A stretch of DNA of 64,000 nt, from positions 2,666,001 through 2,730,000 of the forward strand of contig AP018281.1 in assembly GCA_002368355.1 (NCBI GenBank). Direction: 5' to 3'. Shown here in pieces: positions 57,815 through 64,000 of this stretch (the stretch's first letter is position 1; each line of letters starts with the position of its first letter). The translations under genes and the position numbers were made by a program. This DNA is from Chondrocystis sp. NIES-4102. Its GTDB lineage: Bacteria > Cyanobacteriota > Cyanobacteriia > Cyanobacteriales > Xenococcaceae. Under the pieces are notes generated by a model. It ran no database searches, was not told the DNA's origin, and saw only the letters and a program-made list of their open reading frames with translations.

Positions 57815-58897
57815 ATGACAACTACATTACAGCAACGCGAGACTCGCGGAGCATGGGAAAACTTCTGTAGTTGGGTAACAAGCACTAACAACCGCATTTA
57901 TGTAGGTTGGTTCGGTGTGTTGATGATCCCAACACTACTAGCTGCGACAACTTGTTTCTTAATCGCCTTTGTAGCAGCACCTCCTGTAGACATCGACGGA
58001 ATTCGTGAGCCTGTAGCAGGATCACTAATTTACGGCAACAACATTATTTCTGGTGCAGTAGTACCTTCCTCTAACGCAATTGGTTTACACTTCTACCCAA
58101 TTTGGGAAGCAGCTTCTCTAGATGAGTGGTTGTATAACGGTGGCCCTTACCAATTGATTATTTTCCACTTCTTGATCGGTGTATTCTGTTACATGGGTCG
58201 TCAGTGGGAATTATCCTACCGTTTAGGAATGCGTCCTTGGATATGTGTAGCATATTCCGCGCCAGTATCAGCAGCAACAGCAGTATTCCTAATCTACCCA
58301 TTAGGACAAGGAAGTTTTTCCGATGGAATGCCCCTAGGAATTAGCGGTACATTCAACTTCATGTTAGTGTTCCAAGCAGAACATAACATCTTAATGCACC
58401 CCTTCCACATGTTGGGAGTAGCAGGTGTATTCGGCGGTTCATTATTCTCCGCAATGCACGGATCTCTAGTAACTTCTTCCTTGGTACGTGAAACTACTGA
58501 GACTGAATCACAAAACTACGGTTACAAATTCGGACAAGAAGAAGAAACCTACAACATCGTAGCAGCACACGGATACTTTGGTCGTCTAATATTCCAATAC
58601 GCATCTTTCAACAACTCGCGTAGTTTGCACTTCTTCTTGGGTGCATGGCCTGTTATCGGAATCTGGTTTACAGCAATGGGTATCTCAACCATGGCGTTTA
58701 ACCTTAACGGATTCAACTTCAACCAGTCTATTATGGACAGTCAAGGACGTGTAGTAAACACTTGGGCAGACATTCTCAACAGAGCTAACCTCGGTTTTGA
58801 AGTAATGCACGAGCGTAACGCACACAACTTCCCATTAGACTTAGCAAGTGGCGAAACAGCACCTGTAGCATTGACTGCTCCTGCTATCAATGGTTAA
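57815..58897 (+). CDS. psbA: Photosystem II D1 protein
   Basis: This 360-residue D1 reaction-centre protein in the thylakoid membrane has five helices. Tyr161, Asp170, His190, His198, His332, Glu333, Asp342 and Ala344 (the C-terminal cleavage site) are all in place, as is Ser264 at the QB pocket. Residue 130 is Gln rather than Glu, which marks the low-light D1 type (D1:1), and Cys144 is the usual one rather than the Pro of D1'. The precursor tail of 16 residues is intact. It has its own promoter and terminator and is single here; other psbA copies are expected elsewhere in the genome. Confidence 0.98.
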   Translation: MTTTLQQRETRGAWENFCSWVTSTNNRIYVGWFGVLMIPTLLAATTCFLIAFVAAPPVDIDGIREPVAGSLIYGNNIISGAVVPSSNAIGLHFYPIWEAASLDEWLYNGGPYQLIIFHFLIGVFCYMGRQWELSYRLGMRPWICVAYSAPVSAATAVFLIYPLGQGSFSDGMPLGISGTFNFMLVFQAEHNILMHPFHMLGVAGVFGGSLFSAMHGSLVTSSLVRETTETESQNYGYKFGQEEETYNIVAAHGYFGRLIFQYASFNNSRSLHFFLGAWPVIGIWFTAMGISTMAFNLNGFNFNQSIMDSQGRVVNTWADILNRANLGFEVMHERNAHNFPLDLASGETAPVALTAPAING

Positions 58898-58939
58898 GTA
58901 TAAAGCAAATTAATTGAAAATTTGAAATATAGTTTTCAG

Positions 58940-58977
58940 AAAAGCGTCTCTCATATTTGGGGGGCGTTTTTTTTTTG
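58940..58977 (+). terminator. psbA terminator
   Basis: A stem pairing CGTCTCTC (58945-58952) with GGGGGGCG (58959-58966), extended by AAA/TTT across a bulged G, is followed by a run of about ten T residues. It lies some 45 bp after the stop codon. Confidence 0.8.
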
Positions 58978-59092
58978 CTTAATATTGATAATTGATAAAT
59001 TAATTTTGATACAATCCTCTATCTTGTGTACCCTAATGACGTTTATAATCACACAGAAAGCAAAGTTAGAGATGAGCAATCATAGTAATTAG

Positions 59093-60523
59093 ATGCGGAT
59101 TTTATTTGTAGCAGCAGAAGTAGCTCCCATTGCTAAAGTTGGAGGATTAGGGGATGTTGTAGGTGCATTACCCAAGATATTAAGAAAATTAGGTCATGAT
59201 GTTCGCATTTTTATGCCCTATTATGGCTTTTTATATAATAAAGTCAATATTCCTATTGATCCGATTTGGTGGGGATATGCTATGTTTAATAACTTTGCTG
59301 TCTACCAAACTGTTTTACCAGATAGTGATGTCCCCCTCTATTTATTTGGTCATCCTGCTTTCGACCCGCATCGAATATACGCTGGTGAAGATGAAGCTTG
59401 GAGATTTACTTTCTTTAGTAATGGCGCAGCCGAATTTTGCTGGAATTATTGGAAACCAGAAATAGTGCATTGTCATGATTGGCATACAGGAATGCTTCCA
59501 GTTTGGATGAATCAGTCACCTGATATTGGTAGTGTGTTTACGATCCATAATTTAGCTTATCAAGGCCCTTGGAGGTGGTATTTAGATCAGATTACTTGGT
59601 GTCCTTGGTATATGCAGGGACATAATGTTATGGCTGCTGCTGTGCAATTTGCTAATCGAGTAAATACTGTTTCTCCTACTTATGCGCGACAAATTCAGAC
59701 TGTGGAATACGGTGAAAAATTAGAAGGATTGCTTTCTTTTATCAGTGGTAAAACTAGAGGAATTCTAAACGGTATTGATACAGATAGTTATAATCCAGCA
59801 AATGATCAAGCTCTCCCACAAACCTATAATCAAGATAGTTTAGATAAACGTGCTATCAATAAAGCTGCACTACAGCAAGAATTGGGGTTAACAGTAGATA
59901 GTGATGTATTTTTGATGGGAGTTGTTTCTCGATTAGTAGATCAAAAAGGTATTGATTTACTTTTACAAATACTCGATCGCTTTATGGCATATAGCAACTC
60001 GCAATTAGTCGTTTTAGGTACGGGCGATCGCCAACTAGAGTCGCAACTATGGCAATTGGCAAGCCGTTTTTCTGGTAGAATTTCTGTGCAATTACTCTAC
60101 AATGATGCCTTAGCACGTCGTATATATGGTGGTTGTGATGTCTTTTTGATGCCTTCTAAATTTGAACCCTGTGGTATAAGTCAGATGTTAGCCATGCGTT
60201 ATGGTTGCATTCCCATAGTAAGACGCACGGGGGGATTAGTTGATACGGTAATTCATCACGATCCTATGAATCAAGCAGGGACAGGTTATTGCTTTGACCG
60301 TTATGAACCTTTGGATTTATTTACCTGTATGGTTAGATCTTCTGAGGGTTTCTTGTATAAGGATAAATGGCGTCAATTACAACAAAGAGCGATGAGTCAA
60401 GATTTTAGTTGGCTTAAATCTGCTTTGGAGTACATCAAAATGTATAAAGAGATACTTGGTCAAACGACTGATTTAACAACGCAAGAGCAAGAAAAAATTG
60501 CACAATTAGTTGGTTCAAATTAG
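59093..60523 (+). CDS. glgA: Glycogen synthase, Sll1393-type
   Basis: This 476-residue ADP-glucose glycogen synthase (GT5) has the N-terminal [13 protein letters not shown] at residues 15-27, a [19 protein letters not shown] segment, [14 protein letters not shown] and the EPCGISQML motif near 365. From memory it matches the Synechocystis Sll1393-type form rather than the shorter-motif Sll0945-type; cyanobacteria usually have both. It elongates glycogen chains from ADP-glucose. It stands alone between psbA and a response regulator on the other strand. Confidence 0.95.
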   Translation: MRILFVAAEVAPIAKVGGLGDVVGALPKILRKLGHDVRIFMPYYGFLYNKVNIPIDPIWWGYAMFNNFAVYQTVLPDSDVPLYLFGHPAFDPHRIYAGEDEAWRFTFFSNGAAEFCWNYWKPEIVHCHDWHTGMLPVWMNQSPDIGSVFTIHNLAYQGPWRWYLDQITWCPWYMQGHNVMAAAVQFANRVNTVSPTYARQIQTVEYGEKLEGLLSFISGKTRGILNGIDTDSYNPANDQALPQTYNQDSLDKRAINKAALQQELGLTVDSDVFLMGVVSRLVDQKGIDLLLQILDRFMAYSNSQLVVLGTGDRQLESQLWQLASRFSGRISVQLLYNDALARRIYGGCDVFLMPSKFEPCGISQMLAMRYGCIPIVRRTGGLVDTVIHHDPMNQAGTGYCFDRYEPLDLFTCMVRSSEGFLYKDKWRQLQQRAMSQDFSWLKSALEYIKMYKEILGQTTDLTTQEQEKIAQLVGSN

Positions 60524-60664
60524 GGAGTTATTAATCTCAAGAGTTAGGAAGATAAGATGTTGGTGATTTTATACTCGAGCTACACAAGTAGATAATTTAA
60601 AGTCATTTTTAAAAGTTGGCAATGTCTATATAATTAGTAGTTGTGTGATATCTGAATTAACAAT

Positions 60665-61060
60665 TTATTTAGGCATTAGTTTACATTGCCTGGGACTATT
60701 AATTAATTGTCGAACTTTATCGATAAAATCTGCTTGATCTACCGTCTTAGGTAAATAGGCATCTGCCCCAATAATATCTCCTAAAATAAAATCTGCTGGC
60801 GTTGTTTTAGTTGAGCAGATAATAATTGGTATTGAACAAGTTACTCGGCTTTTTTTTAATTGGTGACAAAATTCAAAACCGCTTTTGCCACCCATAACTA
60901 CATCTAAGATAATTACATTGGGTTGATAGCTTTCTAATGTTTGTTGCGCCTCTTCTACACTAGATACTTTTTTGATAGTATTAAATCCCGCGTTGTTTAA
61001 GTAACTGGCAAAAACTTCGCGCATCATCAAGCTATCATCAACTACTAAAGCTTTACTCAT
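60665..61060 (-). CDS. Single-domain response regulator (CheY-like)
   Basis: This 131-residue receiver domain has VVDDSLMMREVFASYL near residue 6, the phospho-acceptor aspartate in VIILDVVMGGKSG near 54, a threonine/serine in IICSTKTTP and lysine in AYLPKTVD. It has no output domain, as in CheY, PilG or Rcp1-type proteins. No kinase is adjacent; phosphorylation partners are unknown. Confidence 0.92.
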   Translation of the reverse strand: MSKALVVDDSLMMREVFASYLNNAGFNTIKKVSSVEEAQQTLESYQPNVIILDVVMGGKSGFEFCHQLKKSRVTCSIPIIICSTKTTPADFILGDIIGADAYLPKTVDQADFIDKVRQLINSPRQCKLMPK

Positions 61061-61208
61061 TATGATAATTTTTATAAAATAAACTTTTTATTTGGATGTA
61101 ATTTAAGAGTTCCCTATTGTTGTTTAAAAAAGCGTTTAGTTAATAATTAGATACACAAATATTAATTCTTGTCGCAAGTCTATCGTTTTACTGGGGTAGT
61201 GATAATAA

Positions 61209-62231
61209 ATGAAAGCAATCGCGGTTTATCAACATTTAGCTACAGATGATCCTGATTGTTTTGAGGTGGTAGAAATTCCTAAACCTCAAGCAAAAGGTAA
61301 AGACTTACTAGTGCAAGTTAAGGCTGTGGGGGTTAATCCTATTGATTATAAAGTTAGATCTGCCATCAAAGATAAGCTGGCTACTCCTAAAATTCTTGGT
61401 TGGGATGCTGTGGGAATTGTAACCGAAGTTGGAGAAAACACTTCTTTGTTTCAAATAGGAGATCAAGTTTACTATGCAGGAAGTATTACGCGCCCTGGAT
61501 GTAACTGTCAATATCAGTTAGTTGATGAGCGAATTGTAGGTAGAAAGCCTTGTAATTTATCTTTTGAGGAGGCAGCAGCTTTACCTTTGACAACTATTAC
61601 CGCCTGGGAAGCTTTATTTGAAAGATTAGCAATTAAGCCGACTAAAACAGATGATAATCTCAATAGTAAATTGTTAATTATTAATGGTGCAGGGGGAGTG
61701 GGATCGATCGCCATTCAGTTAGCCAAACAAATAGCAGGGGTGGAGGTAATTGCTACGGCTTCTAGGGGAGATACGGTGCGGTGGTGCAGACAATTGGGGG
61801 CAGATCATTGTATTAATCATCATGAAAAATTGCTTAGTGGTTTGGCAAAACTAGGTATTGACGGGGTTGATTATATACTCTGTTTAAATGATACTGATCA
61901 ACATTGGCAAAATATGGCAGAAGTAATTAAACCCCAAGGGAAAATTTGCTCAATTGTCGGTAATCAGTCGCCGTTGGATCTTAATATCCTTAAGAGTAAA
62001 AGCGTTACTTTTGCTTGGGAATTTATGTTTACTAAATCTCAATATAATACTTCAGACATTGCCTCTCAAGGAGAGTTGTTAAATCGGGTATCACGGTTAA
62101 TTGAAATAGGAGTGATTAAAACCACCTTTAAAGAAAATTTAGGAATTCTTAATCCAGCTAATATGGCGATCGCTCACAGTAAATTGGCATCGGGTAAAAC
62201 TATAGGTAAACTGGTGTTGATGGGAATGTAG
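61209..62231 (+). CDS. Zinc-type alcohol dehydrogenase-like / quinone oxidoreductase family
   Basis: This 340-residue MDR-superfamily protein has an N-terminal catalytic-type fold (VQVKAVGVNPIDYKVRSA, GWDAVGIVTEVG) and an NADPH-binding Rossmann half with NGAGGVGSIAIQLAK near residue 158. It lacks the classic zinc-ligand Cys cluster, so it is more like quinone oxidoreductases or enone reductases. The substrate is unknown. It is a monocistronic gene facing away from the response regulator. Confidence 0.88.
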   Translation: MKAIAVYQHLATDDPDCFEVVEIPKPQAKGKDLLVQVKAVGVNPIDYKVRSAIKDKLATPKILGWDAVGIVTEVGENTSLFQIGDQVYYAGSITRPGCNCQYQLVDERIVGRKPCNLSFEEAAALPLTTITAWEALFERLAIKPTKTDDNLNSKLLIINGAGGVGSIAIQLAKQIAGVEVIATASRGDTVRWCRQLGADHCINHHEKLLSGLAKLGIDGVDYILCLNDTDQHWQNMAEVIKPQGKICSIVGNQSPLDLNILKSKSVTFAWEFMFTKSQYNTSDIASQGELLNRVSRLIEIGVIKTTFKENLGILNPANMAIAHSKLASGKTIGKLVLMGM

Positions 62232-62547
62232 ATTTATTTTTAGAACACTTGTATTACAATAAGAGCTATTTAGAATACTTAGTTAAAAGTTTATTAATTT
62301 ATACCTCTACAATTTCACTAATTAAATATTGTTAAGTTGAGTCTTGTTTGATATGATGATAAAATGCTCAACTCTTTACTACGACGGATATTGAGCCAAC
62401 GATATTTAGCAATTTTGATCAATAAAATTCTTGAATTATAGTTACGTTAATTAACCAAACCAAGTTTTTCGGTTACTTTACTATTAGTATTTATACTGAT
62501 GACAAATTGGTAAGTCATGAATATCTAGTTTTGGTACGTAACACACT
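62232..62547. other. Gene-free region
   Basis: This 316-bp AT-rich stretch lies between the oxidoreductase gene and a small candidate gene. I see no convincing terminator or repeat in it. Confidence 0.4.
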
Positions 62548-62715
62548 ATGAACTTTTACACTCTCACAATCAACGCCAAAAAAACTAAAAACAGATTATT
62601 AGGTAAAATCAAAAACAATAAACAAAATTTAAATTACCTCAAAGATTTAGAATCTTGGGGCAGTGTGGAGATTATCGAATCGGGGGATAACTATATTAAA
62701 TACACCTTAATCTGA
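62548..62715 (+). CDS. Possible small protein, 55 aa
   Basis: An ATG at 62548 opens a 55-residue frame ending at TGA 62713-62715: MNFYTLTINAKKTKNRLLGK, then a short helical-looking stretch and a beta-like end (SVEIIESGDNYIKYTLI). It has no Shine-Dalgarno sequence. The beta-alpha-beta look and the absence of overlapping genes make it plausible, but I recognise no family. Confidence 0.4.
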   Translation: MNFYTLTINAKKTKNRLLGKIKNNKQNLNYLKDLESWGSVEIIESGDNYIKYTLI

Positions 62716-62800
62716 TTATTACCAGATTGAATACATCTAGTGTTGTAATTTTTTATACGGTTGCTTCTAATATTTGAGGCAACTATTTTTTTAGTTAAAA

Positions 62801-63622
62801 TTAACGAGATTCGAGAGTAATTACGGTTATTTCTGGAGGACAATTAAAACGACCAGGAAAATAACTACCTAAACCACGATTAATATAGAGTTGGTTTGTC
62901 CCTACTTGATGCCAACCTTCAGACCAATTCCAATTTCTAGCAATTTTGGCAATATTATTCAGGTAGGGGTAGCGATCGCGTAATTGTTGCGGTAAAAAGT
63001 TACTAATTTTTGGTAAGAGGGAAATCACCGCGCCGTAATGAGGAATAACTACTTGTCCGCCGTGGGTGTGTCCAGAAAGCTGTAAATCGACCCGATATTG
63101 TTTGAGGATATTAGCGGTATTTGGGTTATGGGAGAGGACAATACGAGGAATATGGTAAGGCACAGAGGCTAAAACTTCAGCAGGTCTAAATTGACGAGAA
63201 GATATATCGGGTAAACCTACGAGGGCTAAACTGTCTCCTAGAGGATAAACTACTTCATTCCAAAGTATTTTGAGTTTAATTTTGCCTAATTCCTCAATAA
63301 TTTTGTCTTTAGCAGTTGCTGGAATTATATCGTGATTACCTAAACAACCGTAAACTCCGTATTTACTCTTGAGGTTTTGAAGATGTGTTGCTAATTGCTC
63401 GATGGGAGTTGGATCATCGGTCACGAAATCCCCTGTAATTACTATTAAATCTGGATTAACTTGATTAACTTTGGCGATCGCTTTTTGTAATATTGTTGTT
63501 GATAAATGGATGCGATCATAATGTAGATCTGATAGCTGTACTATAGTTGTACCAGATAATTGAGGAGATAAATTTTTAATGGCGATCGCAACTTTTTCTA
63601 TCTTAATGGATTCACTGATCAT
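62801..63622 (-). CDS. Metallophosphoesterase, YkuE-like
   Basis: This 273-residue calcineurin-type phosphoesterase has metal ligands in VQLSDLHYDR, ITGDFVTDDP, LGNHDI, LSHNPNT and LSGHTHGGQ. The last is the conserved G-H-x-H. It lacks a clear signal peptide or membrane helix, unlike the twin-arginine YkuE of Bacillus, so it is probably cytosolic. Substrates in this family include UDP-sugars and cell-wall precursors; none can be assigned. Confidence 0.9.
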   Translation of the reverse strand: MISESIKIEKVAIAIKNLSPQLSGTTIVQLSDLHYDRIHLSTTILQKAIAKVNQVNPDLIVITGDFVTDDPTPIEQLATHLQNLKSKYGVYGCLGNHDIIPATAKDKIIEELGKIKLKILWNEVVYPLGDSLALVGLPDISSRQFRPAEVLASVPYHIPRIVLSHNPNTANILKQYRVDLQLSGHTHGGQVVIPHYGAVISLLPKISNFLPQQLRDRYPYLNNIAKIARNWNWSEGWHQVGTNQLYINRGLGSYFPGRFNCPPEITVITLESR

Positions 63623-63721
63623 TATTTATCAAACAGTTTGTTACACACAGTAAAATGACAACATAATTAGTTTTATGGATTAATATTTGCTGTTCTATTG
63701 TTATCTTACTAAGTAAAAGTT

Positions 63722-64000
63722 ATGAGTCGCCTAAAATTATTATTGTTGTTACTGATCATTGCTGCTTTAGCTATTGTTTTCGTGCAAAATCAAGCACCTA
63801 TTACTCTCAAATTTCTTTGCCCTGATCCAACTGCCACCTCATGCTTGTATAAGACTCCTCAATTACCCTTAGCAGTTTGGCTGGGTATTTTTACTTTAGC
63901 AGGAATGCTAACCAATTTATTAAGTAGCTTATTTAGTAGCTATGGAAATTCAGCTAAACAAAAATATAGTCCCGCAGCTAGACAACAATATATCGAAAAT
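63722..64000 (+). CDS. LapA-like (DUF1049) membrane protein, 5' part
   Basis: The frame begins at ATG 63722 and runs off the window after 93 residues. It has an N-terminal helix ([29 protein letters not shown]), a short periplasmic stretch with two cysteines (CPDPTATSC), and a second helix (PLAVWLGIFTLAGMLTNLL). This two-helix hairpin and the VQN-x-x-P-I-T-L motif fit the LapA/DUF1049 family. The C-terminus is outside the window, so length cannot be compared. Confidence 0.7.
   Translation, partial: MSRLKLLLLLLIIAALAIVFVQNQAPITLKFLCPDPTATSCLYKTPQLPLAVWLGIFTLAGMLTNLLSSLFSSYGNSAKQKYSPAARQQYIEN

Overview
The window comes from a cyanobacterium. It carries psbA (photosystem II D1), cyanobacterial forms of glgA, gatB, rbfA and yebC, several small protein families limited to cyanobacteria, and many copies of the HIP1 palindrome (GCGATCGC) inside genes. 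Base composition is AT-rich. The complete single-gene olefin synthase, heptamer tandem repeats and a CmpR/CbbR-like LysR regulator would suit a unicellular or pleurocapsalean-type cyanobacterium, but I cannot name a genus from the sequence alone.

Layout. At 1-264 is the 3' end of a polysaccharide-lyase-like gene. recJ (563-2884) sits between inverted copies of a repeat block. Next come a LysE-type exporter, a SRPBCC protein and a mechanosensitive-type membrane protein. A 2,727-residue type I PKS at 6.5-14.7 kb has the domain order of cyanobacterial olefin synthase (FAAL-ACP-KS-AT-KR-ACP-ST-TE). It should convert a fatty acid to a terminal alkene by one extension, ketoreduction, sulfation and decarboxylative release. 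At 14.8-26.8 kb are housekeeping genes (ilvB with a zinc-ribbon tail, gatB, a large transketolase-like enzyme, mnmG) with small hypothetical genes between them.

At 27-39 kb the content is more accessory: a VapBC-like toxin-antitoxin pair, a glycosyltransferase, a POR-like SDR, a divergently organised tripartite ABC-2 exporter (membrane fusion protein plus double-ATPase on the minus strand; TetR plus two permeases on the plus strand) with two identical 15-bp palindromic operators, and an NgoPII-like restriction-modification pair predicted to act on GGCC. At 39-49 kb are a HAD phosphatase, a hybrid histidine kinase, yebC, a PHP phosphoesterase, glucokinase, a GNAT protein and 5-formyl-THF cyclo-ligase. 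At 49.5-64 kb are a GT39-like membrane glycosyltransferase with a TPR tail, the rbfA and GH3 pair, a LysR regulator, tRNA-Lys, cofG divergent from psbA, glgA, a CheY-like regulator, an oxidoreductase, a metallophosphoesterase and the start of a LapA-like protein.

The repeats form the most unusual non-coding layer. CCTACTA heptamer arrays, a 48-nt element with a 27-nt shortened form, and a pair of covarying hairpins recur between genes at about 0.3, 3.0, 46.8 and 49.5 kb. Nothing in the window is clearly a wholly new system. The best leads are the inverted repeats around recJ, the covarying hairpins, the paired-operator exporter and the unassigned TPP enzyme.
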